A stretch of DNA of 36,659 bases from Azolla pinnata (Eukaryota > Streptophyta > Polypodiopsida > Salviniales > Salviniaceae), in NCBI GenBank assembly GCA_037176905.1, contig JBBBWG010032419.1, positions 1-36,659 on the forward strand. Reading direction: 5' to 3'. The notes beneath the pieces are model-generated. The model saw only the letters and a program-made list of their open reading frames with translations, did not search any database and was not told the origin of the DNA. Shown here one piece after another: positions 1-9,769 of this stretch (within the stretch, counting starts at the first letter, position 1; each line of letters opens with the position of its first letter). A program made the translations under genes and the position numbers.

Positions 1-541
1 AACTGATCGAGAGATTTCTTTGTCCATGGTAGCAAAGGCAAAAAATATGAAATCATCGGAATCATTATTGCTTGCACTACTTTGAGACGCGTAGCAAACG
101 GCCAAGCTTCTTCTTCAATTTTCACTTCTTCTCCTTCTTCTTCTTCTTCTTCTTCTTCAATTTTCACTTCTTCCTCTTCTTCTTCAATTTTCACTTCTTC
201 CTCTTCTTCTTCAATTTTCACTACTTCTTCTTCTTCTTCAATTTTCACTTCATCTTCTTCTTCTTCAATTTTCACTTCTTCTTCTTCTTCTTCTTCTTCT
301 TCAATTTTCACTTCTTCTTCTTCTTCTTCTTCTTCTTCAATTTTCACTTCTTCTTCTTCAATTTTCACTTCTTCTTCTTCTTCTTCTTCTTTCTTCATGT
401 CTTCTTCTTCTTCTTCTTCTTCTTCGTCTTCCTTCATGTCTTCTTCTTCTTCTTCTTCTTCTTCTTCTTCTTCTTCTGAACAGACCTTTGTTGTGGGTTC
501 CAAATTCGATACCACCTTCGATTCAATGGCTATGGCGATTC
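1..541 (-). CDS. Partial exon, Glu/Lys-rich protein, unidentified
   Basis: On the minus strand a frame stays open from a good 3' splice site (cag at 544-542) to the window edge. It reads an N-terminal stretch (IAIAIESKVVSNLEPTTKV), then a long acidic run with repeated VKIEEEE blocks, then AWPFATRLKVVQ and a hydrophobic segment (IMIPMISYFLPLLPW) before the edge. The leading exon was not found; it should lie between 560 and 1000. The opposite strand only gives poly-Ser or poly-Phe, so the charged reading with non-repetitive ends on both sides is the more protein-like one. The hydrophobic end could be an amphipathic or membrane helix. I do not recognise the family. The acidic core is purely a GAA-repeat product and probably varies in length. 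Confidence 0.35.
108..478. repeat. Compound TTC microsatellite with interspersed AATTTTCAC
   Basis: Runs of TTC are interrupted about seven times by AATTTTCAC at irregular spacing, giving a compound minisatellite. Read on the minus strand each interruption is VKIE inside poly-Glu, so the interruptions keep one minus frame open. Confidence 0.9.
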
Positions 542-1298
542 CTGCACAGACTTAGTTTCCTCTTCTTCTTCTTCTTCTTCTTCTTCTTCATCTTCTTCTT
601 CTCCTTCTTCATCTTCTTCTCCTCATGCTCGCATACATCTCTTTCTGTCGCTCTCTTTGCCGCCTGTTGATCGCCCCGCCCCCATTCTCCATCAAACCTG
701 CAATACGTGCTCGCAGCATCTTCCCTGTCGATGCGCTCGTCCCCGGTTCCAGCACCAAGGTCCCGATTCCCTTTCTTCTGTTTTTGGGTCGCTTTTCTTG
801 ATTTTGTGGTGCTTCCATGTTGGTTTCGAATCCATGAAATTCTGTAGCGGAGAAGAGACACCGGGACTTCTGATTCTTCTTCTGATTCTTCTTCCGATTC
901 CTCTGATTCTTCTTCTGATTCTTCGTCTGATTCTTGTTCTGATTCTTCTTCTTCTTCTTCTTCTGATGAAGCCAAACCCACGCCAGGCAGAAGATTCTGC
1001 GAAGGTCCAGCGGGCGCTCAGCAGAACAAGATTGATTAGGGGTTTTCCCCCTTGTTCCCGACTGCGAATTCTGGAGAAGGCGGACGGAAACAGCAGGAAG
1101 AACGGATTCTGAAGCGTTCGATTTCAGGTTCTTCCGAATCTGCGGCGGGTTTTTCTCTGTCAGAGGAAGAGGAGCAACACGGGAATCCAAGAATCGAAGG
1201 AAGAAGACGGAGGAGAAGAAGAATCGAGCTTCCATTCCGATCGCTGCAACCTCTCGATCGATCGTTCTGCTTCTGATGCGAATCTGGAGGCGCTTTCC
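542..1298. promoter_or_regulatory. Head-to-head spacer and 5' leaders, CTT-rich
   Basis: This spacer lies between the minus-strand exon ending at 541 and the plus-strand ATG at 1299. It carries a CTT tract (about 563-615) and a 15-bp-period array of GATTCTTCTTCT-like units (about 867-966). No clear TATA box was seen. The segment just before 1299 is purine-rich (GAAGGAAGAAGACGG), as expected for a 5' leader. Long frames here on both strands are low-complexity and are not called as genes. Confidence 0.4.
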
Positions 1299-3389
1299 AT
1301 GGACGATGCTGTGGAGCTCTCGAATTACCTCAAAGGCCGCGTCAAGGAAGCAGGTAAGGGATTCTCTCTCCTTCGCCATTGCCCCATGGATAGCAGAAGA
1401 AGCAACACAGGACCCGAGATGACTGCCTCAGGCCCTGCGCTGCGCCTCCTCGCTCTGCCTCCTGCTTCGCAGCGCCTTCTGCTCCACCTCTCCGACAAGG
1501 GCTTCGTCCCTAATCTCGATCCTCTCACGCCGAGGCGGATTGATGACCTCCACTATCGCTACTGCACGGATTCGGCTGTGGAGAAGAGGGTTGAAAGGTC
1601 GGCTATGGAGGCTGATCCGGGCGTTGCCGGCGGTGATTCGGATGCAGGAGGGCGCCATGTCGCTTCCTCTTTCTCCTCTAGCAGTGATTCCATGGAGGAA
1701 CAGAAGGAGGAGGAGGACATGGAGCTTCAGCCCAGAGACTCGGAAGGATATGGCGTCCAAGAAACCGCAGTACAGAGCTCGCCTTTCGTTTCCATAGCTA
1801 AACATGGTCACCTGCTCCAGCCCTCAGAAGAAGAAGAACAACAAAAGCAAGAAGAAGAAGAAGAAGAAGAAGAAGAAGAAGAAGAAGAAGAGCAGATGAC
1901 CTTGAGGATGCCATCGCTGAGAGAATATGGAATCTGTACATCTTCCGATGCATCTCCTCAAGAGCTTGAACTCTCGGTGGAGGAGAGAGTTTCTCTGAGT
2001 TCGGTGAAGCCATGGGAATCTCCCGTCTTCACGCATCTAGAACCTGGCAATGGAAGAGACGAGCAGAGGCATGGGAAGCAAAGCCACGGTTATGGAACCA
2101 AACCGAGCCATGGCAACAATGGAAGGACACAGAGCCATGGGAATGGAGAGAAGCAGAATTGCTCTGTGCTCCACCCTTCCCCTTCGCGGGGAAGTAACAG
2201 GCTCCCGTTCTTTGGAGCTTCCATGGCTTCCACTGCTGCCCATAGCTCTGAACATCGACAAGCTCTCGAGGAGAATGCCATAGCTGCTGCAGCTTGCACG
2301 ATTGCGGCGGGCGTAGTCGGAAGTGAAGCTTCTGGAGAAGCCATGGACGATGATCACGATGCCTCGACTGATATCGAAGGCGGATATGTTGTCGATGGAG
2401 GAGGAAGGAAGCGTCGAGATGGTATGGGTTTAGGGTTCGATGCCGAGACGATGAGTGGCTTGGAACTGCTGGCCCATGCCATAGAAATGATCTCTGACAA
2501 GAAAGAGCAGCTGCCCTCTCCACGATCGGGGAAGAGGAGCATGGAGCCAACAAGGGTTGAATCCCTGGAGCTTCCCAGCCCTGGTTGTAAGCTAGATGAG
2601 CAATGCTGTGTTAGAGAAAGAAAGACCAATGTTGGGTATTTTGCCGGGGAATCTCGGACGGATGTTATCCATGGAAGCTTGAATGCAAGCCCGATCGTTA
2701 GATTTCCTGTTGTAAGAAAGAGAAGCCACAGATCTCCGAACACAGTTCTTGGTGCAGATCATGGCAAATGCTCGATGAGGGTGCTCAAATCTCTTAAAGA
2801 TGTATCTGATGTACGACTTGCTAGTAAGAAAGCATCAATGGTTTCCAAGAAGAAGCAAGCTGAGGAGGAGGAGCAAGAAGAAGATGACGATGAATCGGCT
2901 ATGGGATGGCGCAGCTTAAAGCATAGTTTCGATGAAGAAATGGATGTGGAGCGAAACCACGACGACAATCTCAATGAAGACGAGATTGTTCCCGATCAGA
3001 AGAAGAGCAAGAAGCAGCAGAGTAGGAAGAAGAGTAACAAAAAGAAGACCAAGAAGAAGAGCTTATTGAAACTGCAGGGAGATCATGGCATCATCATCGA
3101 TATGGCATCGAAGAGAGCTCCGGGCATGGGTGAATCTTTGGCAATGCATGGAACTAAACAATCTGAAGTAGCAGAGGGCCGAATGGAGTCGTATAACAAA
3201 ATGTCAGAGATGATGAAGGGTGGTCTTATGGGTGAATTTGAGGAGAATGGAGCAGATGAAGGTAGGCCTAGAAATGGAGGTATGGTCTCCAGCTCGATGA
3301 AACGAGGGAGAACACATACATTGCCTGTCAAATTCTCTGATTCTGTGCTACAGTCATGGAGGAAGAAGGATAGAAGGATCAAGGCATAG
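1299..3389 (+). CDS. Acidic, Lys-rich probable nuclear protein (696 aa)
   Basis: A continuous 696-codon frame begins with MDDAVELSNYLKGRVKEAG. Residues about 30-100 are a compact, ordered-looking segment (PALRLLALPPASQRLLLHLS, then RRIDDLHYRYC). After that the protein is mostly low complexity: an acidic tract with about 15 consecutive Glu (around residue 190), a GKQSHGYG/SHGNN/SHGNGE histidine-glycine patch (about residues 260-280), acidic linkers, and a strongly basic patch (KKSKKQQSRKKSNKKKTKKK, about residue 570) that would serve as a nuclear localisation signal. The C terminus, KRGRTHTLPVKFSDSVLQSW, looks like a conserved tail motif I associate with uncharacterised plant nuclear proteins; this is from memory only. 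A GTAAGG at 1354 could be a splice donor, which would change the N terminus. ATG 1386 is a second possible start. Confidence 0.6.
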   Translation: MDDAVELSNYLKGRVKEAGKGFSLLRHCPMDSRRSNTGPEMTASGPALRLLALPPASQRLLLHLSDKGFVPNLDPLTPRRIDDLHYRYCTDSAVEKRVERSAMEADPGVAGGDSDAGGRHVASSFSSSSDSMEEQKEEEDMELQPRDSEGYGVQETAVQSSPFVSIAKHGHLLQPSEEEEQQKQEEEEEEEEEEEEEEQMTLRMPSLREYGICTSSDASPQELELSVEERVSLSSVKPWESPVFTHLEPGNGRDEQRHGKQSHGYGTKPSHGNNGRTQSHGNGEKQNCSVLHPSPSRGSNRLPFFGASMASTAAHSSEHRQALEENAIAAAACTIAAGVVGSEASGEAMDDDHDASTDIEGGYVVDGGGRKRRDGMGLGFDAETMSGLELLAHAIEMISDKKEQLPSPRSGKRSMEPTRVESLELPSPGCKLDEQCCVRERKTNVGYFAGESRTDVIHGSLNASPIVRFPVVRKRSHRSPNTVLGADHGKCSMRVLKSLKDVSDVRLASKKASMVSKKKQAEEEEQEEDDDESAMGWRSLKHSFDEEMDVERNHDDNLNEDEIVPDQKKSKKQQSRKKSNKKKTKKKSLLKLQGDHGIIIDMASKRAPGMGESLAMHGTKQSEVAEGRMESYNKMSEMMKGGLMGEFEENGADEGRPRNGGMVSSSMKRGRTHTLPVKFSDSVLQSWRKKDRRIKA

Positions 3390-5085
3390 TTAACAGAAAA
3401 AACTTCTTCATTCAGTGGAATCAAGTAACTACCCTTCTATCTCATTTCATTCCAATCAGCGTCTCTGTTTTTGCTTTCTTTCTTTCTTTCTTTCTTTCAG
3501 GATGTTAAAACAGCTGTAATATAAGGTCATATTAGTATTTATAGATTTTTACCCATTTGTAACACACACAGCAGATTATGATAACACCAAACCATTTTGT
3601 AGCAGATTATGTTAATCCATTTTGCAATAATACAGATCATGTTTCAGATCGTGATAACCCGTTGTTATTTCGCAAAATTACAGATCATGGTTTTACCGAT
3701 TTGTGATACAGAACAATTGTACAATTTGAGTTTTGCATGATCAAGCACAGGGGCTTTAAGCACAAATGTATAGCTTAAACCCAAGTAAATATACAGATAC
3801 TAATTTCCGAGTCAGATTCAGATTCCAGATTTCAATTTTGTGATACGAAAGAATAGAGAATGATATTCTCGTTTGTATTGTGATATGAGTTTGTGCATCA
3901 TAATAGATCCTGCACCCTAAATATATTACCACGACTATAAACCTAAGCTTAAACCCAAGTAAATACAATGAACATCTGAATCAGATTTCAATTTGTTACC
4001 GGAGACGATACTCATTTGTGTTGTAATATGAGCTTTCATCATAATCAAGCACAGACCCTCCAAACAAGCACAATGCTCCAATGTTTGATCTCAAGTACAT
4101 ACAGAATATTTGAGTTCTGATTTCAGATTTCAATCTCATAGAAGAGAAATTGCCAGATTCGTGTATTATCTACATATAAAACCCACTGCCACTACAGAAT
4201 CCATTGAATTCATTATCTTATCAGCTGAAATACTACGGTAATTTGCAGTAATGCAGATCAACAAGATAGTAGCAGAAGATTATGAAACCACTGATGTAGC
4301 AGATTATACATTCAGCAATAATGGGTCAATGCTGTAGGTAGTGTCCAATACCACAAATCAAAAGACTGAACATGTATGTAGGTGGTATCCAACAGCACAA
4401 ATCAAAAGACTGAACATGTTTGTAGGTAGTATCCAATACCACAAATCAAAAGAGTGAACATCTTGGTAGTAAACCAATCAGATTACCATATGCAATAATG
4501 GTAGCAGATTATCGCTAACCCATTTTGCAATAATGGGTCAATACTGTAGGTAGTATCCAATACCACAAATCAAAAGACTGAACATGTTTGTAGTAAACCA
4601 ATCAGATCATGACTAATCCATATGCAATAATGGTCGATACCACTGATGTAGCAGATTATCTCTAACCCATTTTGCAATAATGGGTCAATACTGTAGGTAG
4701 TATCCAACACCACAAATCAAAAGAACATGTTTGTAGAATATGATTAACCCATATGCAATAATGGTTATGTCGTATTGTAACATGAACTCGCATCATAATC
4801 ATTCATAATGAAGCACAACCACATTGCTAAGACGCACATGTATAACCGCAACAATGAATCTATAGCTTCATATATAAAACGCAACTTCTGCATCAGATTC
4901 TGATTTCAGATTTCAATCTACAAAACATGAAGGCAGAGAATTCTGGTGTAAAGGCAGAGAAAAACAGCCAGAATTGTGTAGTGTGTATATACAACCACTT
5001 CCACCCCTAGGAACTCCCATTATACTTAATTGTTCATGATTTCCACACTATTGATAATTGTGTAATCACAAGGAAGAATCTACCA
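3390..5085. repeat. A/T-rich spacer with dispersed repeats
   Basis: No gene is seen here. A TTTC microsatellite sits at about 3476-3499. A 100-200-bp module recurs at least three times (starts near 4315, 4527 and 4674) with the shared core GCAATAATGGGTCAATACTG followed by GTAGGTAGTATCCAA and CACAAATCAAAAGACTGAAC. Shorter pieces of the same vocabulary (CAGATTATG, CCATTTTGCAATAAT) occur from 3570 on. Spacing is irregular (212 then 147 bp). It may be the decayed remains of a mobile element or a local minisatellite; no coding frame supports either. Confidence 0.6.
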
Positions 5086-5149
5086 GTGTATATATATACG
5101 AGCAATCTGTGTGTCGATGAGCTGGAGGAGGAGGAGGGGGGGGGGTCTT

Positions 5150-6989
5150 TCATAGCTCCTTTTCATCATCACCATCATCTTTCGAGGCCCAGCCTACAGT
5201 CTGCTTCAGCTTGTCAGCAACCTTTGCGGCTGAGTCCTCGAAGGTATGTCCAGCTTCCTTCGTGCCCTCACTGACAGCCCCTACCTTCTCCTTCAAAGTG
5301 TCGGCTGCGCTACGGCCTGTGTCCATGGAAGCATCAGAGGCTCTCCTGAGAGCTTCCGAGCCCTGCTCCACTGTTTCTGCTCTCAACAACACAGACCCAA
5401 GAATTAGAAAGCTATCTTCAACATGCAAATTAGCCTGTCCAATTTTTATGAGGTTGGAATCTACTTGAAACAAAATAGCATTACCAGTTCCTTGGCTTCC
5501 AATCTTGTCCTTCATCGAAGACACGTGCTCTCCTGCCTGCTTGGCTGCATCTTCTGCTTCCCTGCAGGCAGAGCAACGTGCCTACTTCAGCAGATTCCCA
5601 AACAACCCCCATATCCTATGTACGCACATATATAAACTGGTATATATACTTCAAGAACCACCACTGCCATATCCAATAGATGCACATACATATGCATGTC
5701 TATATGTATATTTTGGAGCAGCCACCATATCCAACGGGAAGCACAGACATAAAATTGAAGGCCACCATATCCAATGGAAGGTGCACATATATTTGCAGGT
5801 ATGCATATTTTGATGTACACATATTTGCAGGTAAGTACATTTTGATGTATATTTTGGAACAGCCACCATATCCAATGGAAGGCGCACATTATTGCAGGCA
5901 ATATTTGCAGGTTTACATATATTTGCAGGTATGCATATTTTGATGTATACTTAGAAACACTATATGATGTACACTTTCGAACACGACATATTTGCAGGTA
6001 TGTATATTTTGATGCATACTATTTCGTGTACCGCTTGTAGCAGCAACGCGCTGCTTCAATGGTTTAATATAGAATACGACCCGCCGAACAGCTTTTAATG
6101 CCGTATTTTCCGAAACTACCTCTAGACACATTTGCAGGTGTGTATCTTTTGATATACACATAAGACACACTATACTTACAAATGCTTACTAACATACATT
6201 TGTTTAACATATTTGCAGGGTATACTTGTAGACACATTTTGCAGGTATGTGTCATCATTAGGAACACTATTTGATGCATGCTTACAAACAAGCCATTTGC
6301 AACAACATATTTGCAGGTTATGTATATTCTGATACATATTTACTAGGAGGAGGAGACACTCACTTGGAGGCGACATTGGCGAAGGATTGGACCTTGTCGT
6401 AAGCCCACTTAGTCCACGCCTGCGACTCCTCCTTGGCCTTGCCGAGGCTATCGGCGGCCTGGCCAGTGCCATGAGAAGCTGCATCTTTCACACTTTCAGC
6501 CGTTTCCTGAGCCTTTTCACGGGCCTTGTCTTGGGCACTTGCCGCGGCTTCTTGGGCACTCTCTTGGGCTCTCTTGGCCTTGTCTTGGACCTTCTCTTGG
6601 GCACTCGCCGCGGCTTCTTGGGCACTCTCTTGGGCACTCTTTGCCTTGTCTTGGACCCTCTCTTGGGCACTCTTTGCCTTGTCTTGGACCTTCTCTTGGG
6701 CACTCTTTGCCTTGTCTTGGACCCTCTCTTGAGCACTCCCTGCAGCAGTTTCTTTCAAGCTCCCAGCCATGTCCTCGGAGCTTCTCTCCGCCTTCCCGGC
6801 CATCTCTCTGCCCACCTCTTCAGCCTTGTGGGCTGCCTCCGCGGCCCTCTCCTCCGTGTGGCAATCCGCCGCTCCCACAAACAGCAGCACGACCCACATC
6901 GCCACCACGGTGAGAATCATCATCTGCAGTGCTGGGCCTACATGGAGCCTCCTGCAGCAGCAGTCATGGCTTCGCTTGCCGATTCCCAT
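5150..6989 (-). CDS. LEA_4 (group 3) late embryogenesis abundant protein with signal peptide
   Basis: Three exons join in phase: 6364-6989 (donor GTGAGT), 5485-5561 (acceptor tgcctgcag, donor GTAATG) and 5150-5376. The product is about 309 aa. Residues 24-41 (MILTVVAMWVVLLFVGAA) are a hydrophobic signal or anchor segment. Next come amphipathic 11-residue LEA repeats such as SAQEKVQDKAK and SAQESAQEAAA, then an AWTKWAYDKVQSF motif, a second helical stretch in exon 2, and an acidic C terminus ending DDEKEL. LEA_4 proteins are disordered when wet and fold to helices on drying, protecting membranes and enzymes. The signal peptide suggests the secretory pathway. Met1 gives a basic 22-residue extension; Met23/24 is an equally good start. 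Regulation is probably by desiccation or ABA, given the ACGTG cores and RY motifs upstream. Confidence 0.85.
5690..6330. repeat. Tandem repeat inside LEA intron 1
   Basis: Intron 1 (5562-6363) holds many imperfect copies of a 25-50-bp unit containing ATATTTGCAGGTATGCATATTT and GCCACCATATCCAATGGAAG-type segments. The array makes up most of the 802-bp intron. No coding content is apparent. Confidence 0.75.
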
Positions 6990-7186
6990 GCCGTTTGATG
7001 ATTCTTTGCCGTGGGGATTAAATCAGGGTCTCGCAGCTTCGCAGCTAAAAGGCAAGCAAGCAAGCAAGCTAGGCAAAGCTTCGATCGATGGGAAGGAAAT
7101 GAAACGCTGCAGCAGAAGAAAGACAAAGAGGATGCGCTGCGGAGTGTCTCTCTCTCATTCATTCTCTCTCTCTGTCTGTATCTATC

Positions 7187-7195
7187 TATATATAC
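7187..7195 (-). promoter_or_regulatory. TATA box of LEA gene
   Basis: TATATATAG on the minus strand lies about 200 bp upstream of the LEA ATG. A start site near 7155-7165 would give a GA-rich leader of about 170 nt. Confidence 0.6.
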
Positions 7196-7255
7196 CTGAG
7201 GAATCGGTTGCATGGATATGGCTTCTGTGAATCGTTCCTTGCATTCAGGGAAGGC

Positions 7256-7350
7256 GACGTGGGCTCTTTCCAGAAGAAGAAGAAGAAGAAGAAGAAGAAG
7301 AAGAAGAAGAAGAAGGAGCCAAGTGTGCAGTCTCTGTTTCCTCCACGTCC
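7256..7350. promoter_or_regulatory. Two ABRE-like ACGTG cores in LEA promoter
   Basis: GACGTGG at 7256-7262 and CCACGTCC at 7343-7350 (GGACGTGG on the minus strand) both contain the ACGTG core bound by ABF/ABI5-type bZIP factors. They lie about 60 and 150 bp upstream of the TATA box, the usual place for ABA-response elements, with a GAA microsatellite (7274-7315) between them. Function is inferred. Confidence 0.45.
7274..7315. repeat. GAA trinucleotide repeat
   Basis: An uninterrupted run of about 14 AGA/GAA units in the LEA promoter. Confidence 0.95.
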
Positions 7351-7397
7351 TCTTGCTTCAGCTGCTGCCGCCGCCATAGCCACCAAGCTCAAAGCAG

Positions 7398-7532
7398 CAC
7401 ATGCATGCATGCACACATACGCACCGCATGCATGCATGCATGCAGACACACATACATGCATGCATGCAGACACACACACACACATGCACACATGCATACA
7501 TAGAGCCAGACACATGCATGCATGCATGCATA
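7398..7532. promoter_or_regulatory. Cluster of CATGCATG (RY/Sph) motifs
   Basis: The palindrome CATGCATG, the RY element bound by B3 factors of the ABI3/FUS3/LEC2 group, occurs repeatedly at about 200-340 bp upstream of the LEA TATA box, interspersed with CACACA and CATACATA. It is also simply a CATG/CATA microsatellite, so function is inference. Confidence 0.4.
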
Positions 7533-7539
7533 CATACAT

Positions 7540-8190
7540 AGAGTTTAGGGTTTAGGGTTTAGGGTATGTATGCATGTATGTATGTGTGCATGCATGCATA
7601 CTTACGCACATCCACACATACATACATAAACCCAGACACATACATACATGCATACACACACATACTTACACATAGATCTACATATAGAACATACAAGCAT
7701 TCAGGTTTAGGGTTTAGGGTTTAGAGTATGTATGTATGTATGTATGTATCTGTGTGTATGCATGCATACTCACTCGCATACATACATGCATACACACACA
7801 TACTTACACATAGATCTACATATAGAACATACAAGCATTGAGGTTTAGGGTTTAGGGTTTAGGGTATGTATGTATGTATGTGTATGCATGCATACTCACA
7901 CGCATACATACATACATACATACATAAACCTAGACACATACATACATGCATACACACACATACTTACACATAGATCTGCATATAGAACATACAAACATTC
8001 AGGTTTAGGGTTTAGGGTTTTAGGGTATGTATGTATGCATGTATGTGTGCATGCATACACACATGCACACATACATACATAGAGCCAGACACACATGCAT
8101 ACATAGAGCCAGACACGCATGCATACATGCATACACATGCATACTTACACATAGATCTACACATAGAACATACAAGCATTCAGGCTGATA
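7540..8190. repeat. Composite minisatellite with embedded TTTAGGG triplets
   Basis: About four copies of a roughly 145-165-bp unit. Each begins with three TTTAGGG-type telomere repeats (about 7541, 7707, 7842, 8002), then TATG/CATA microsatellite, then CATACTTACACATAGATCTA and CATATAGAACATACAAGCATT. The shared non-simple tail shows this is a true higher-order repeat. Confidence 0.85.
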
Positions 8191-8199
8191 TTTGCAGAT

Positions 8200-9490
8200 G
8201 ATCTCCATTATTATGCTTTTTCAAGGAAATGAGAATATATACTGTTTTTATCACATTACATGGTGGACTGACACTATGTTTCTACTAGTTGAACAGGTTT
8301 TTGGCAAATTTTTGTCTTCCTCAATTGGACATATTAGATACAGAATGGTGTGGTGCTTTTACTAGAAATGGAGTCAGCTTGATTGCAGTGAGAGGAGTTA
8401 CAAGGGATGAGCGATGTTTCTTTTATGAAATTGGGCATGCTGGACAATTATTTAAAGTTGAAGTTGAGCGTAATTTTGGTTCAAGAAACCATGTTGAGAA
8501 GAGTTAGGATAGTGGGTGATGATGAAAAAAAACTAGTATATAAATCCTAACCCTCTGTGCATAACTTGCGATCGGAGAATGTGGGTATATGAATTAAAGC
8601 CACTGATAAGACTATGGAAGGATCCTTTATACTCTTTGGGTAAAATCTTGGTTTCTTGTTTAAGTAATTCGGTAAAGCTTGGTCGTCACATTTTGTTGTC
8701 ACAAAAATGTGTAATACCGTCAGCAATGAGACAGTGGCTGAATAATGGACGTTCATTACAATTATTACAAGTCTCTTTATAGGGACAGAAACAAGCAAGA
8801 GCAGTTAGTCACGTTCGATGGTTGTTGGTACACAAGACATTACCCGTTGGTGGTTTGCGAGTACAAAAGCTGGGTCACGCCTCATCTTGAAAATATTGTG
8901 GGTTTCCATCGAAGTCTTGAAAACATTGTTTTATGGAACATTGTTTATAAGATTGTGTTGTAGCACAAGGGGTTTTGAAGAGAATCCTTCGAATTATGAC
9001 TTATGTTTTTCCTCGTGTAACACTTTCTTGGCATGGCTATGTGGTCAACAATGCAACCGACAGTATGGTCATATTAGATGGACTCGGAGGACAAGATGTT
9101 TTGCTTAAATCAAGGCAAGCTTTCTTTCTCGTTAATGTCTCAAATTTATCGTCCGAGAAAGGCGGGCGGAATGCAACCACTATAGGCAATATTGAGTACT
9201 ACAATAATGTGGTATATTTTTGTAAGGCTCGATGTACTTTAGTGATGGGAAACACAACAATGAGTAATGTTGAGTCTTGTGCATCAATTTGGTTAGACAT
9301 AGTTCTCTTACACTCCGAGAACAATACGAGTCATTTCAAAGAGAATCAAGAAAAACTCTTCTATTTTCTTTTGCTTTATCTAATGGGCAACCAGAATGGT
9401 TACATAAGCCGCTATCATGGATCTTACCACCCCTTACATTTTTGAAGTACGGCGGCATGATAGAGATTGTATATAGAAATTGGTGAAAGT
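8200..9490 (+). other. Unrecognised tract with several medium plus-strand frames
   Basis: Non-repetitive sequence with overlapping plus-strand frames of 70-156 codons (8289-8507, 8818-9108, 8975-9445). The longest contains a stretch (MVILDGLGGQDVLL) with several N-x-S/T sites near it. No frame has a motif I can name. It may be the remains of a gene or old mobile element, or chance. Family and age are unknown. Confidence 0.25.
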
Positions 9491-9559
9491 TGATAATTAT
9501 AGCCTATTGGCAGTTTTATGCAATAATAACTAAGGATAGGACATTTTCAAACAGAAAAA

Positions 9560-9635
9560 AAACATACAGGCAAGCATAACGTACATACGTACAGGCATAA
9601 CATACATACATGCGTACACACACGCGCGCACATGC
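9560..9635. repeat. CATA/CGTA-rich microsatellite
   Basis: Interrupted ACATAC, GTACATAC and CACACGCGCG units; no other content. Confidence 0.7.
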
Positions 9636-9769
9636 ATCACATTGATCTGTTGAATCCCCGCTCGCTTCAAGAACCGAGTTCAATCCAGCGGGCACTCAAG
9701 ATTGATGCACATCTCGATTTCAATCCATATTTGATCAAAACATTGTTCAAAATGATTCTAGCGACAATA

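Noticed and set aside
1-120. Glycolipid-transfer-like start in the left-edge exon
   Set aside because: The spacing of Pro and hydrophobic residues is suggestive, but the key Asp expected for that family does not line up and the sequence is cut at the edge.
72-555. Plus-strand poly-Ser or poly-Phe frames
   Set aside because: Pure product of the TTC microsatellite; the minus-strand reading has non-repetitive sequence on both sides and fits better.
523-1379. Minus-strand Ser/Glu and Lys-rich frames of 152 and 256 codons
   Set aside because: They arise from the CTT arrays and overlap the start of the plus-strand gene; no ordered domain is seen.
6387-6998. 203-codon plus-strand frame with LGTL repeats
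   Set aside because: Antisense shadow of the LEA 11-mer repeats; the minus frame has the signal peptide, LEA motifs and working splice phases.
7186-8138. Cys/Met/His-rich frames on both strands
   Set aside because: Products of CATG/CATA microsatellites, not proteins.
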